Of a stretch of DNA of 64,000 bases, positions 30,772-40,165 are shown piece after piece. The notes beneath the pieces are model-generated. The model saw nothing but the letters and a program-made list of their open reading frames with translations. It made no database searches and was not told the DNA's origin. The DNA comes from Marinobacter sp. JH2 (GTDB lineage Bacteria; Pseudomonadota; Gammaproteobacteria; Pseudomonadales; Oleiphilaceae). A program made the position numbers and the translations under genes. The stretch covers positions 1,550,001 through 1,614,000 of the forward strand of contig NZ_CP037934.1 of the NCBI RefSeq assembly GCF_004353225.1, given 5' to 3'. The first letter of the stretch is position 1. Each line of letters opens with the position of its first letter.

Positions 30772-31353
30772 TCAGGTGTCCTTGTTTGATCGGTTTCCAT
30801 GCCCGTTGCTGCGATGCGAACCTGGTCGAGGTTCCAGCTCTCCGCAAAATGCGGCTGAAGTCTTGTAGAAATGTCTGAGGGTTTCAAAGAAGGCTTGCGC
30901 GCGCTCCGGCAAACCATATTCGAGATAGTGGGTCGCCTGTTTACGTACATTAGCGCGAAAGCCTTGCTCGTTGGCTGCGCCATTGCCAGCCAGATTATCC
31001 ACGCTGATATGAAAACGTGATCCGGAGGCCAGAGAAAACAGCCATTCAATGGCTTGCGGCTTTATCTCAACATTTTCAAACGCTTGCTGTTGTTCGGGCG
31101 TGCGCCCATCGGGACAATACCAGTAGCCGTAGTCATGGAGTGTACGGCGATGCTCACCCGCCAGACACCAATGTGCACTTTCGTGCAGCGCACTGGCAAA
31201 AAAACCATGGGCAAACACAACCCTTGCGAGCCCATCGGGTTCGCTGGCTGGCAGATATTCTGGTTCGTCACTGCCTTTGACCAGTATAGTCCGGTGCTTT
31301 TCCCGGAACAGGCCGTTAAACAGAATGATAAGATCGTCTGGATTGTGATTCAT
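30772..31353 (-). CDS. epmC: Elongation factor P hydroxylase EpmC
   Basis: EpmC (YfcM) hydroxylates the modified lysine of EF-P, the last step of its maturation. The 193-residue protein carries the metal-binding HESAHWCLAGE (HExxH) after VVFAHGFFASAL and the DYGYWYCPDGRTPEQQ segment, both hallmarks of the family. I start at MNHNPDDLI; an in-frame ATG at 31386 would add 11 residues. The EpmA/EpmB lysyl-modification genes are not in this window. Confidence 0.92.
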   Translation of the reverse strand: MNHNPDDLIILFNGLFREKHRTILVKGSDEPEYLPASEPDGLARVVFAHGFFASALHESAHWCLAGEHRRTLHDYGYWYCPDGRTPEQQQAFENVEIKPQAIEWLFSLASGSRFHISVDNLAGNGAANEQGFRANVRKQATHYLEYGLPERAQAFFETLRHFYKTSAAFCGELEPRPGSHRSNGHGNRSNKDT

Positions 31354-31474
31354 TGGTTCGCTATTGTGCGACTTTAAAGCAGCCAATACCAGCGGGAACT
31401 TCTGACAGTCTGCTTGGTCAATCCCCCCGACATAACCTCTTCACGCATTGACGAGACAGGATATTAAAATCGCC

Positions 31475-33358
31475 ATGACAGTGTCCCCACGAGCTCAGCA
31501 CTTTATGTCACTAAAAGTGCTGTCTGCTGTTGCCGTTTTCACACTACTTAGCTTTTTTGTTACCGCCACAGCACACGCTGCAGGAAGCTCTTTTTTTAAC
31601 ACCTCAAACAGCGACTTTTTACCTGTAGAGCAAGCTCTCCCGTTTAACTACACCTCTGACGGGGGCGATCTTGTGTTGTCGTGGGACATCGCTCCCGAAC
31701 ATTATTTATACAGAAGTCGAATCAAAGTGACTTCCCTAACCGAAGGCGTCACCATTGGAGAGCCTCAGTTTTCTTTGCCCGGCACTCTGACCAACGACGA
31801 TTTTTTCGGAGAGATGACGGTGTTCTTCGACCCCGTCGAGGTTCGCTATCCGGTCACATTGCCTGAAGGGGTAACTGAAGCGAACGTGCAGGTATCCTTT
31901 CAGGGCTGCGCAGAGGCCGGCCTGTGTTACCCGCCACAAAATCACGACATTCTGTATTACCCCGGCTCAGGCAATTCTAAAGCTGCTGCTAACGCTCCCT
32001 CATCCGCAAACACTGCACCATCCAGTGCAAATACAGACACTCATAGCGCCAGTGGGCTAGCCGGCTTCCTGTCCAGTCAATCTATAGGGATGATCGCAGG
32101 CCTGTTCTTTTTGCTCGGTTTAGGTTTGACCTTCACCCCCTGCGTGCTCCCAATGGTACCCATTATTTCGAGCATGGTGTCCGGGCAGAACACCCGCACC
32201 ACGGGCCACGCCCTCCTGCTGTCCGGTAGCTACGTGCTCGGCATGGCAATCACTTACGCAGCGGCAGGGGTTATCACCGGTTTACTAGGAGCCAGTTTTA
32301 ACCTGCAAGCGCAACTCCAGTCCCCTTGGGTACTCGGGGTGTTTGCCATTTTATTTGTGGTGTTCGCACTTTCCATGTTCGACTTGTTTGAAATTCAGCT
32401 GCCTCGATTTATCCGCGAACCGCTTAATGATGCCAGTCAGCGACTTACCGGCGGCCGCGTACTGGGAATCTTCGGTATTGGTGCCCTCTCAGCCTTGGTG
32501 GTTTCGCCGTGCGTATCCGCCCCTCTAGCCGGCAGTTTGCTTTATATCTCCACCACACAGGACGCTGTCATCGGGGGGGGTGCCCTGCTATCACTGGGGT
32601 TAGGCATGGGCGTGCCGTTAATTCTCGTGGCCGTTGGTGGCCGAAAGCTGCTACCCACTTCTGGCCGCTGGATGACGACCGTCAAACATTTTTACGGCGT
32701 GATGTTACTGGCCGTTGCGATTTGGCTTGTCGAGAGACTGATTCCCGCTTGGGCTGGATTAACACTCTGGGGACTGCTGATCACCATTACCGCCGTTCAG
32801 CTGGGTGCATTTGATGCAGCGAAAGCAGGCTGGGGGCGCACTCGTAAAGGCTTTGGCCTGGTGATGTTTGCCTACGGCTTGGCATTGCTGGCAGGTGCTG
32901 TCAGTGGCGCCTCTGACCCCCTTCGCCCTCTGGCTCCTTTCACAGCAACGGCGGGGAGTAGCCACGGTGCCACACAGGCCCATGCGGGCTTTGATCGCGT
33001 CGAAGATCCCGAGCAGATTCGCTCGCTGTTAAGTCAGGCCCAGGCGGCAGGCCAACCCGTAATGTTGGATTTCTACGCAGATTGGTGCATTTCCTGCAAA
33101 GTGATGGAGCGAAATGTATTCAATCAGTCAGACGTGATTCAGGCGCTGCAGCCTTTCACCTTGCTGCAAATCGACATGACAGATAACACACCAGCCCAGC
33201 AAGCACTTCTTGACGAACTTGGCTTGTTCGGACCTCCGTCTATTCTGTTTTACGACGGTACAGGTGAAGAATTGGCCGATGCCCGCATTCTCGGTGAGAT
33301 GAATAAGCAGGAATTCCTCAATCACGTCGGTCAGCTATCTTCAGCGACGCAAGGCTAA
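31475..33358 (+). CDS. dsbD: Thiol:disulfide interchange protein DsbD
   Basis: DsbD carries electrons from cytoplasmic thioredoxin (see trxB) across the inner membrane to periplasmic DsbC, DsbG and the cytochrome c maturation route. The 627-residue protein shows a signal peptide, the periplasmic alpha domain with its Cys pair (FQGCAEAGLCYPP), eight TM helices with the two buried cysteines (FTPCVLPM; VSPCVSAPL), and a C-terminal thioredoxin-like domain with CISC (DWCISCKVME). An internal ATG at 31505 is an alternative start. A periplasmic reductant supply suits the nearby cytochrome-rich cbb3 island. Confidence 0.95.
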   Translation: MTVSPRAQHFMSLKVLSAVAVFTLLSFFVTATAHAAGSSFFNTSNSDFLPVEQALPFNYTSDGGDLVLSWDIAPEHYLYRSRIKVTSLTEGVTIGEPQFSLPGTLTNDDFFGEMTVFFDPVEVRYPVTLPEGVTEANVQVSFQGCAEAGLCYPPQNHDILYYPGSGNSKAAANAPSSANTAPSSANTDTHSASGLAGFLSSQSIGMIAGLFFLLGLGLTFTPCVLPMVPIISSMVSGQNTRTTGHALLLSGSYVLGMAITYAAAGVITGLLGASFNLQAQLQSPWVLGVFAILFVVFALSMFDLFEIQLPRFIREPLNDASQRLTGGRVLGIFGIGALSALVVSPCVSAPLAGSLLYISTTQDAVIGGGALLSLGLGMGVPLILVAVGGRKLLPTSGRWMTTVKHFYGVMLLAVAIWLVERLIPAWAGLTLWGLLITITAVQLGAFDAAKAGWGRTRKGFGLVMFAYGLALLAGAVSGASDPLRPLAPFTATAGSSHGATQAHAGFDRVEDPEQIRSLLSQAQAAGQPVMLDFYADWCISCKVMERNVFNQSDVIQALQPFTLLQIDMTDNTPAQQALLDELGLFGPPSILFYDGTGEELADARILGEMNKQEFLNHVGQLSSATQG

Positions 33359-33366
33359 AGTACGCT

Positions 33367-33400
33367 TATCTGATCAGACGTCACAACGCTTGATCAGATA
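33367..33400. repeat. 10-bp inverted repeat between dsbD and tusA
   Basis: TATCTGATCA (33367-33376) and TGATCAGATA (33391-33400) are exact reverse complements around a 14-nt loop. The structure spans the tusA stop codon and the dsbD/tusA convergent gap. It lacks a T-run but may act as a shared 3' structure. Confidence 0.45.
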
Positions 33401-33616
33401 CACGAATTCCCCACCCTGCTCGTCATGCTCGAGCAATTCGTGCCCCAAAAACTGACAAAAACGAGGGATATCCCGAGTGGTTGAGGGGTCGGTCGCAATC
33501 ACTTTTAATACCTGTCCAACCTCCACATCGGTGATGCGCGTGTGCAACATCATCACCGGTTCCGGACAAAATAAACCCCGTGTATCCAATTCCGCATGAA
33601 AATTCTTGTCCGACAA
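33374..33616 (-). CDS. tusA: Sulfurtransferase TusA
   Basis: TusA passes persulfide sulfur from IscS toward MnmA for tRNA 2-thiouridine (mnmA is at 15 kb). The 80-residue protein has the family's [17 protein letters not shown], with the active cysteine in CPEPVM, and the closing [23 protein letters not shown] segment. It is full length and typical. It converges with dsbD. Confidence 0.95.
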   Translation of the reverse strand: MSDKNFHAELDTRGLFCPEPVMMLHTRITDVEVGQVLKVIATDPSTTRDIPRFCQFLGHELLEHDEQGGEFVYLIKRCDV

Positions 33617-33698
33617 GGGTAACTTCCTCTAGTTCTCGTGATTTTAAGAATTCGGTGCTAAATTATTGTTTATAGCAACGAAAAAACGGGAGACTTAC

Positions 33699-33992
33699 AT
33701 GATTCGGGTTTTAATTGAACGCCACATTGCCGAGACACTTGAAGCCGCTTACGAAGATCGCGCCCGAAAGGTGCTGCAGCAAGCGATCAGTGCTCCCGGG
33801 TTCATTTCTGGCGAAACTCTGGTCGACAGCAAGGACCCCAACCACCGCATTACTTTGGCCAATTGGCGCTCAGAATTTGACTGGGACCGCTGGTACAACT
33901 CCGAAGAGCGTAAAAACCTGATGTTAGAGCTGGTGCCTATGATGGATCAGGACGAGCATATCACCGTTCTGGATCAAAGCCCTATGCCCTGA
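33699..33992 (+). CDS. ABM-type (antibiotic biosynthesis monooxygenase fold) protein
   Basis: A 97-residue ferredoxin-like alpha/beta protein: VLIERHIAETLEAAYEDRARKVLQQA, then GFISGETLVDSKDPNHRITLANWRSEFDWDRWYNSEER. The 'SAPGFISGE...W.S...W..W' pattern is that of ABM-domain proteins, which include small heme-degrading or quinol oxygenases and many proteins of unknown role. The heme-oxygenase Asn/Trp/His set is not evident, so I do not call an activity. GGGAG lies 7 nt upstream of this ATG. Confidence 0.8.
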   Translation: MIRVLIERHIAETLEAAYEDRARKVLQQAISAPGFISGETLVDSKDPNHRITLANWRSEFDWDRWYNSEERKNLMLELVPMMDQDEHITVLDQSPMP

Positions 33993-33997
33993 AAATT

Positions 33998-35074
33998 CTA
34001 TTCGTGCCGTTCTATAAAGCACGTGATTTCTTCGCGATCATGATACAGATGCCGGGCTTTTAGCGTGCAGCTGAGGCCCGCCTCCTCCAATCCTCGGGTG
34101 ATCATGTCCCGGCAGGTCAGCCATTCTTCATAACGTTTTTTCATTGGAAGCTTCAGATTAAACACGGTGTAGCGGCAAAGCCTGTTGCTAAGCCAGTCAA
34201 CGGCTAACTTAGCCGTTCGCTGGGGCTTATCAATGATGTCACACACCATCCAATCGACCGCGCGCCTGGGCTGCCAACTGTAACCATCGGCCACCACGTG
34301 CTCAACGTGCCCACCCGCCATCAGCTCAGGGTTCATCGGCCCGTTATCAACCGCCGCGACCAACATACCTTGTTGCACTAGCTGCCACGTCCAACCGCCC
34401 GGTGCGGCCCCGAGATCGACGGCTTTTTTACCACCCCCGAGATAATCCAACCAGCGTTCTTTCGGCAGAAACACCTTCCAGGCTTCTTCTAACTTCAGGG
34501 CCGAACGGCTTGGAGCTGAGGCTGGCAGACGTAAACGAAGAATACCGTCAGGAAAAGGCGAACGATTACCTTCCAGGCTAAAACCTACGATGGCTGTGCC
34601 GAAGTCGCTAAGCAGCACCTCCAAGCGAACTTTAGCCGGTGCTTTCGGGTCGGCCATTAAAAGACCTGCTTCGCGCAAGGCCCGAGATAAAGGCGCAACC
34701 CATTTTCGCGAAAAGTTACCGAGGTCCTTATCGTCGTTGTTCTCGGGCAAGCGCACCTCCACGCGAGCGCAATCATCGCCTGGCCAATCATGTTCCCGGA
34801 GAAAAGCCTCAATCGCACCTACCCGATCCTTCCCGGGCAGCTCACATTCGCCCACCACGGCAAACCAATCACGAGAAAACACCAGCTGGCTCAAAGGCAG
34901 GCGAGCCATCAGCGCCTCAGCGGTTTCACTGCCCGCGATTGTAAAACGTACCTGACCGGAATTCCGCTCAGGCTGGAAGTATCCGAAAACACCCTTTTCT
35001 GAGGCCTGATCGATCAGCTCCTGCCCGGCTTCCGTCTCAAACCCTGGCCGACATATCAACATTACCTGCTGCAT
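33998..35074 (-). CDS. rlmM: 23S rRNA 2'-O-methyltransferase RlmM
   Basis: RlmM methylates the 2'-OH of cytidine 2498 in 23S rRNA. The 358-residue protein has an N-terminal THUMP-like RNA-binding region (FETEAGQELIDQASEKGVFGYFQP) and a Rossmann methyltransferase domain: AVDLGAAPGGWTWQLVQQG (SAM motif, about 217-235), VAAVDNGPM, MVCDIIDKPQRTA, and FNLKLPMKKRYEEW with the catalytic lysine. It converges with the ABM gene 5 nt away. Confidence 0.95.
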   Translation of the reverse strand: MQQVMLICRPGFETEAGQELIDQASEKGVFGYFQPERNSGQVRFTIAGSETAEALMARLPLSQLVFSRDWFAVVGECELPGKDRVGAIEAFLREHDWPGDDCARVEVRLPENNDDKDLGNFSRKWVAPLSRALREAGLLMADPKAPAKVRLEVLLSDFGTAIVGFSLEGNRSPFPDGILRLRLPASAPSRSALKLEEAWKVFLPKERWLDYLGGGKKAVDLGAAPGGWTWQLVQQGMLVAAVDNGPMNPELMAGGHVEHVVADGYSWQPRRAVDWMVCDIIDKPQRTAKLAVDWLSNRLCRYTVFNLKLPMKKRYEEWLTCRDMITRGLEEAGLSCTLKARHLYHDREEITCFIERHE

Positions 35075-35204
35075 TCATTACCTACGTATTCATTTTATGC
35101 CGGATTTCTGACACACCGACAGGAGTGAAATTTAACCTGCTTAACAGCGATGCTTGATAACTCGCGCTACAGTTAACCTCCATTTTAAACAGATAACGCC
35201 TACG

Positions 35205-37064
35205 ATGCTCGGCACACGGTTCTGGATACTTGCAAGCTTCCTTATATGGGCGAGTCTATGCGTGACCTCCGATGCCTTTGCCCAAAGCCAATGCCCAACA
35301 CTTGAGGCCAACCATGCCAATGCGCGTCAAGCCATTAACCACTACCTCTGCTATGCCGTTACAAACCCTGGCGAACCCGCGCACCAGGCTACGGCCCCGG
35401 ACAAACTTCCCAACGCGTTAACATGGCGGCCTGCCGGCGGGCACGATCTGATCTTTAGCCACACACAAGCTACCTACTGGATCAAACTCACACTTGAAAA
35501 CACGAGCACCCAGCAATCCCTCTGGTACTTGAAGCTCAATTACCCGTTACTTGACGAGATCACGTTTTGGCAAAAACGTAAAACACAAAAACAGCACAAC
35601 CCGAGACCCGATTTAACCACAGGAGATCACAAGCCTTTTGCAAGCCGGGGCATAGACTACCGCTATTACCTGCTTCCCGTCACACTAGCAGCCAATGAAG
35701 CCGCCACTATCTATATACGTGTGCACAGCAGTGGCGCTCTCAATATTCCCCTAAGCTTGGTAACACCCGAACAAGCCATTGAGGAAAGCAACCACCTGAC
35801 GCTGATTCACGGGCTGTTTTACGGTGCGCTGGTCATACTCGCGATATTCAACCTTTTACTTTATGCCAGCTCAGGCACCCGTTATTACCTTCTCAATGCT
35901 TTCAACACGGCCTCAATGGCCATGTTTCTGTTTGCTATGGGAGGCTTTGCGAACCAGTATTTCTGGCCGGCGAACTCCCAGCTCTCGAATCTTTCGATCC
36001 CGTTCCTACTCGCTACGATTGGCGTGTCCATGACACTCTTCGGCTGGTCTTTCCTAGAGGTTCCGCGGCGCACGCTGTCCGGTAAAACACTGCACACACT
36101 GACGTGGATCGGCGTCGGCTTACTTGTGATGACGCTGGTAATGCCTTACACCAAATCCATTCTGATCAACACTATTTTTGCCCTGACCGTCATCGGAATT
36201 CTGACTGTCGTTGCAACGCTTCGCTGGCGCCAGGGGTATCAGCCAGCCTTTTGGTACTTGGCGGCTTGGGCGGTGATGGTCGTGGGTGCCCTGTTTTATG
36301 CCTCTGCCGCTTTCGGTTACCTTGGAGACTACCTGGCGCGAGAAGTGATGATGCAAGCCGTGGTGGGCGCGCAAGTTGTCCTTATAAATTACGCGCTGGT
36401 TCAGCGTTGGCGACTGTTGAACGAAAAGCTATTAAATGTTGAACATCAAGCCCGCAGTGAGCTTGAAATAAAAGTTCACGAACGTACCTCGCAGTTACGT
36501 ACCGCCATGTATCGGCTTGAGCAGGCGAATCGAAAGCTTGAAGCCTTGAGCCTGAAAGATGCCCTCACCGGCTTACATAACCGAAGGCACATGGACAACC
36601 TGCTCCCCGAACTTTGCCTGGAAGCCCAAAGAACCGGGAAACCATTGACCCTGGCACTGCTGGATGCGGACCACTTCAAACGCATTAACGACACTTGGGG
36701 GCACGACTTCGGTGATACTTGCCTGCGGCTGATTGCCGACATTCTGGCAGATCGTGTAAAACGCCCCCGTGATGTTGCGGTGCGATTCGGCGGCGAAGAG
36801 TTTGCCCTGCTGCTGCCCGATACGGACGCCGACGGGGCAGTCGGCATATGCACCGGCATTCAGGAAGCCATCCGCTCCAAACCCATAAATACACCAACCG
36901 GTGAAACAGTGACGGTCACCATGAGCGCGGGTATTGCGGAGTTCGCCGGGCACAAAAATGCCCAAGAATTGTTTCAAAGCGCCGACGAAGCGCTCTATAC
37001 CTCTAAACACCGGGGGCGGGACACACTTACCTGCGCGCGATCAGTGCCTCAAACCCCAGCATAA
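35205..37064 (+). CDS. 7TM-DISM diguanylate cyclase
   Basis: The 619-residue protein likely makes c-di-GMP in response to an extracellular ligand. It has a signal peptide (to about 25), a periplasmic 7TMR-DISMED2 domain (about 50-190; TYWIKLTLENTS, WYLKLNYPLLDEI), seven TM helices (about 200-400), a short coiled coil and a GGDEF domain with active site GGEEF (529-533). An inhibitory I-site RPRD lies exactly five residues before GGEEF, so product inhibition is expected. There is no EAL domain. The 3' end overlaps the convergent hydrolase gene by 16 nt. Confidence 0.93.
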   Translation: MLGTRFWILASFLIWASLCVTSDAFAQSQCPTLEANHANARQAINHYLCYAVTNPGEPAHQATAPDKLPNALTWRPAGGHDLIFSHTQATYWIKLTLENTSTQQSLWYLKLNYPLLDEITFWQKRKTQKQHNPRPDLTTGDHKPFASRGIDYRYYLLPVTLAANEAATIYIRVHSSGALNIPLSLVTPEQAIEESNHLTLIHGLFYGALVILAIFNLLLYASSGTRYYLLNAFNTASMAMFLFAMGGFANQYFWPANSQLSNLSIPFLLATIGVSMTLFGWSFLEVPRRTLSGKTLHTLTWIGVGLLVMTLVMPYTKSILINTIFALTVIGILTVVATLRWRQGYQPAFWYLAAWAVMVVGALFYASAAFGYLGDYLAREVMMQAVVGAQVVLINYALVQRWRLLNEKLLNVEHQARSELEIKVHERTSQLRTAMYRLEQANRKLEALSLKDALTGLHNRRHMDNLLPELCLEAQRTGKPLTLALLDADHFKRINDTWGHDFGDTCLRLIADILADRVKRPRDVAVRFGGEEFALLLPDTDADGAVGICTGIQEAIRSKPINTPTGETVTVTMSAGIAEFAGHKNAQELFQSADEALYTSKHRGRDTLTCARSVPQTPA

Positions 37065-37732
37065 TCTTCCAAAAACTGGCGGGTAATCTTTGCTGCATCG
37101 CGAATCAAGTCAGATTGGTCTAACGGATGCTTAACTAAGGTAGCGAAATCATGGTTACCACCGTCCAACCAACAAAGCCGTGTTATCCCTTCGATATTGC
37201 CCTGCGCATCAATTTCTTCCGGTTTACCAAACGGGTCACGAGTGCCCTGCACCACCAAGAGCGGGCAGGTCACACCGGGCAAATGATCTATGCGCCAACG
37301 GTCAAGCTTACCCGGAGGATGAAAGGGATAGCCAAAACAAACCACCGCGTCCACCGGAGTATCACCCTCGCCGGCAACCATTGAAGCCATGCGCCCTCCC
37401 ATCGATTTTCCGCCGATGGCCAGCCGACACTGAGCACCTACCTCGGCACGGACCTGTTGAATCTGTTGTTTGAAGGCTTCGAGTAAAACGGGTGCTCTGT
37501 CGGGAGGGCTTTTCTTCCCATTTTCCCGACGTTTTTGCATATAAGGGAACTCAAAACGAACGCATGTAATCCCCTGACCCTGCAGCTCTTCGGCCAACTG
37601 CTCCATAAAGGGCGAATCCGCCGGAGCCCCTGCCCCGTGCGCAAGAATAAGAACCGTTTTTGCGCCTTTGGGATAGCTTTTATGAGTAATTCGGACCACA
37701 ACATTCACCTTAGTGTTATCAAGCGGTATCAT
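37049..37732 (-). CDS. Alpha/beta hydrolase, KANL3/Tex30-like family
   Basis: The 227-residue protein has the alpha/beta-hydrolase catalytic triad in order: LAHGAGAPADSP (oxyanion loop), nucleophile Ser in GKSMGG, Asp in QGTRDPFGKPEE, and His in GGNHDF. The sequence style (RFEFPYMQKRRENGKKSPPDR; AVVCFGYPFHPPGK) is that of a widespread 'dienelactone-hydrolase-like' group of unknown substrate. In-frame starts upstream (37738, 37798) are possible. Confidence 0.88.
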   Translation of the reverse strand: MIPLDNTKVNVVVRITHKSYPKGAKTVLILAHGAGAPADSPFMEQLAEELQGQGITCVRFEFPYMQKRRENGKKSPPDRAPVLLEAFKQQIQQVRAEVGAQCRLAIGGKSMGGRMASMVAGEGDTPVDAVVCFGYPFHPPGKLDRWRIDHLPGVTCPLLVVQGTRDPFGKPEEIDAQGNIEGITRLCWLDGGNHDFATLVKHPLDQSDLIRDAAKITRQFLEDYAGV

Positions 37733-37818
37733 TAGCATCTTGAGAAAAACCTGCAAGACCCTTTTACGTAATAAGAATCTATCCCAACCCACTGGCAACG
37801 CTGCCGATTCTGGCAGAT

Positions 37819-37849
37819 TTGACGAATGTCAGTAGTTGACCTGAGTCAT
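37819..37849 (+). promoter_or_regulatory. Two tandem FNR/FixK-type boxes upstream of ccoN
   Basis: TTGAC-GAAT-GTCAG (37819-37832) and TTGAC-CTGA-GTCAT (37836-37849) both follow the TTGA(C/T)-N4-(G/A)TCAA pattern of FNR/Anr/FixK sites, each with one outer mismatch in the right half. Their centres are 17 bp apart, and they lie 72-102 nt before ccoN. Low-oxygen induction of the cbb3 operon by an Anr/FNR protein is the natural reading. Confidence 0.55.
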
Positions 37850-37920
37850 TGCAAAGGGGTCATGGTTTCTCCATACTTGCGACCGCATAATTTCCCCATC
37901 CTGAACCCATTGGTAAGGCT

Positions 37921-39351
37921 ATGAGCACAGTAAACGCAAACCTGACATACAACTACAAGGTGGTGAGACAGTTCGCCATCATGACAGTAGTGTGGGGTAT
38001 TGTTGGCATGGCTCTGGGTGTGCTGATTGCAGCACAGCTGGTTTGGCCATCTCTCAACCTCGATCTACCCTTCACGCATTTCGGCCGTCTGCGGCCGCTG
38101 CACACCAACGCCGTTATTTTCGGTTTTGGTGGTAGTGCCCTGTTCGCGACATCGTACTATGTTGTACAACGAACTTGTCAGGCACGCTTGATTTCCGATG
38201 GCCTCGCCGCCTTCACCTTCTGGGGTTGGCAAGCCATTCTACTTTCAGCCGTTATCACCTTGCCGATGGGGCTGACGTCCACCAAAGAATACGCTGAACT
38301 GGAATGGCCAATCGACATCGCCATCACCATCGTTTGGGTAGCTTACGCCTTAGTCTTCTTCGGTACGATCACTAAGCGCAGCACACCCCACATCTATGTG
38401 GCCAACTGGTTCTATGGCGGATTTATCCTGACCGTAGCCATGCTCCATATATTTAACAATCTCGCTCTGCCAGCAACCGCTTTCAAATCTTACTCTGCCT
38501 ATGCTGGTGTTACCGATGCGATGATGCAATGGTGGTACGGTCACAACGCCGTAGGCTTCTATTTGACTGCCGGTTTCCTCGGTATGATGTACTACTTCGT
38601 GCCAAAACAGGCTGATCGGCCGGTATATTCCTACCGCCTTTCTATCGTCCACTTCTGGGCCCTGATCGCCACCTACGTTTGGGCCGGCGGCCATCACCTG
38701 CATTACTCTGCGCTTCCGGATTGGGCCCAAACTGCAGGCATGGTCATGTCCCTAATTCTACTCGCACCTTCCTGGGGCGGCATGATCAACGGCATGATGA
38801 CCTTGTCCGGCGCTTGGCATAAGCTGCGTACTGACCCCATCCTGCGCTTCTTGGTGGTTTCTCTGTCGTTCTATGGTATGTCCACCTTCGAAGGCCCGAT
38901 GATGGCCATCAAAACTGTGAACGCCTTATCTCACAATACTGACTGGACCATCGGCCACGTACACGCAGGCGCTCTAGGCTGGGTTGCGATGATCAGTATC
39001 GGCGCGATCTATCATTTGATCCCGAAACTTTGGGGCTTGAAAGAAATGTACAGCACGTCGTTGATCAACGTTCACTTTTGGCTTGCGACTGTTGGTACCG
39101 TTTTGTATATCGCCGCAATGTGGGTTAACGGCATCATGCAGGGTCTGATGTGGCGTGCTGTCAACGAAGACGGCACCCTAACCTACAGCTTCGTAGAGGC
39201 GCTTGAAGCTTCTTACCCAGGCTACCTGGTTCGCTTCATCGGTGGTGCAACCTTCCTGACTGGCATGCTAATCATGGCGTATAACGTGCACATGACCATA
39301 CGTCAGAAAGAAGCTGCTGCAGAAAACAATGCGGCCGTGCAGGCAGCCTAA
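37921..39351 (+). CDS. ccoN: cbb3 cytochrome c oxidase catalytic subunit I
   Basis: CcoN is the proton-pumping, heme b/b3-CuB subunit of the high-affinity cbb3 oxidase. The 476-residue, about 12-TM protein shows the low-spin heme region ([23 protein letters not shown]), the CuB/cross-linked-Tyr segment [22 protein letters not shown], the HH pair in [14 protein letters not shown], and the heme ligands in [12 protein letters not shown]. It is the first gene of ccoNOQP. Confidence 0.98.
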   Translation: MSTVNANLTYNYKVVRQFAIMTVVWGIVGMALGVLIAAQLVWPSLNLDLPFTHFGRLRPLHTNAVIFGFGGSALFATSYYVVQRTCQARLISDGLAAFTFWGWQAILLSAVITLPMGLTSTKEYAELEWPIDIAITIVWVAYALVFFGTITKRSTPHIYVANWFYGGFILTVAMLHIFNNLALPATAFKSYSAYAGVTDAMMQWWYGHNAVGFYLTAGFLGMMYYFVPKQADRPVYSYRLSIVHFWALIATYVWAGGHHLHYSALPDWAQTAGMVMSLILLAPSWGGMINGMMTLSGAWHKLRTDPILRFLVVSLSFYGMSTFEGPMMAIKTVNALSHNTDWTIGHVHAGALGWVAMISIGAIYHLIPKLWGLKEMYSTSLINVHFWLATVGTVLYIAAMWVNGIMQGLMWRAVNEDGTLTYSFVEALEASYPGYLVRFIGGATFLTGMLIMAYNVHMTIRQKEAAAENNAAVQAA

Positions 39352-39366
39352 GGGGAGATTGACATA

Positions 39367-39975
39367 ATGAGACACGAAACAATCGAGAAAAACCTTGGCC
39401 TGATGATCGTTTTGATCGTCTTGACCATCAGTGGTGGTTTTCTTGCCGAAGTTGTTCCCCTGTTTTTCCAGAAAGAAGTCAACGAGCCTATCGAAGGCCT
39501 TGAACCCCTTTCTGCACTGGAGCTTGAAGGCCGGGATATCTATATCCGTGAAGGCTGTCACGTGTGCCATACCCAGCAGATCCGTCCGTTCCGTGCGGAA
39601 ACCGAGCGCTATGGGCACTACTCCGTCGCGGGCGAATTCGTATACGATCGCCCGTTCCTGTGGGGATCGAAGCGTACCGGACCTGACCTTGCCCGCGTGG
39701 GTGGCCGTTACTCAGATGCCTGGCAACGCCAGCACCTGTTTGACCCACGCAGCGTGGTACCTGAGTCCAACATGCCAGCGTTTCCATGGCTCTTCGAGAA
39801 CCGTGCTGACCACGGTTCTATCGAGGCTCGCATGTCAACCTTGCAGACGCTTGGCGTTCCTTATACCGACGAACAAATTGCCGGTGCAGCCGATGAGCTG
39901 AAAGGTAAATTTGAAATTGAAGCATTGGTCGCGTACTTGCAGCAGTTAGGCACCGTGCTTTCAGAGAAACGGTGA
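39367..39975 (+). CDS. ccoO: cbb3 oxidase monoheme cytochrome c subunit II
   Basis: CcoO relays electrons from CcoP to CcoN. The 202-residue protein has one N-terminal TM anchor (about 10-35), the single heme c site CHVCH within [18 protein letters not shown] (near 60), and the methionine ligand region [11 protein letters not shown]. It begins 15 nt after ccoN and ends 4 nt before ccoQ. Confidence 0.98.
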   Translation: MRHETIEKNLGLMIVLIVLTISGGFLAEVVPLFFQKEVNEPIEGLEPLSALELEGRDIYIREGCHVCHTQQIRPFRAETERYGHYSVAGEFVYDRPFLWGSKRTGPDLARVGGRYSDAWQRQHLFDPRSVVPESNMPAFPWLFENRADHGSIEARMSTLQTLGVPYTDEQIAGAADELKGKFEIEALVAYLQQLGTVLSEKR

Positions 39976-39979
39976 TCCC

Positions 39980-40165
39980 ATGGATATCAATGAGTTACGT
40001 GGAATTCACTCTCTTATAGTAATGGCAGCGTTCTTCGGCATCATCTGGTGGGCGTACAGCGCCCACCGCAAGAAAGCCAATGATGAGGCGGCACACCTGC
40101 CCTTCGATGATGACGAAGTGGATAAGCGTACGCTCGAACAGGAAAAAACGGAGAAAAAGCAATGA
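39980..40165 (+). CDS. ccoQ: cbb3 oxidase small subunit CcoQ
   Basis: The 61-residue protein has one TM helix (about 10-28: SLIVMAAFFGIIWWAYSAHRKK) and an acidic tail (FDDDEVDKRTLEQEKTEKKQ), the usual CcoQ form. CcoQ stabilises CcoP within the complex. It overlaps ccoP by ATGA. Confidence 0.93.
   Translation: MDINELRGIHSLIVMAAFFGIIWWAYSAHRKKANDEAAHLPFDDDEVDKRTLEQEKTEKKQ

Noticed and set aside
29572..30789. A 405-codon open frame on the plus strand opposite rhlB
   Set aside because: It is the antisense of a clear DEAD-box helicase; the translated protein has no recognisable domain and the rhlB frame carries all helicase motifs.
33385..33402. FNR-type box at TTGATCAGATA near tusA
   Set aside because: Only the left half fits; it lies inside tusA coding sequence and is explained by the inverted repeat.
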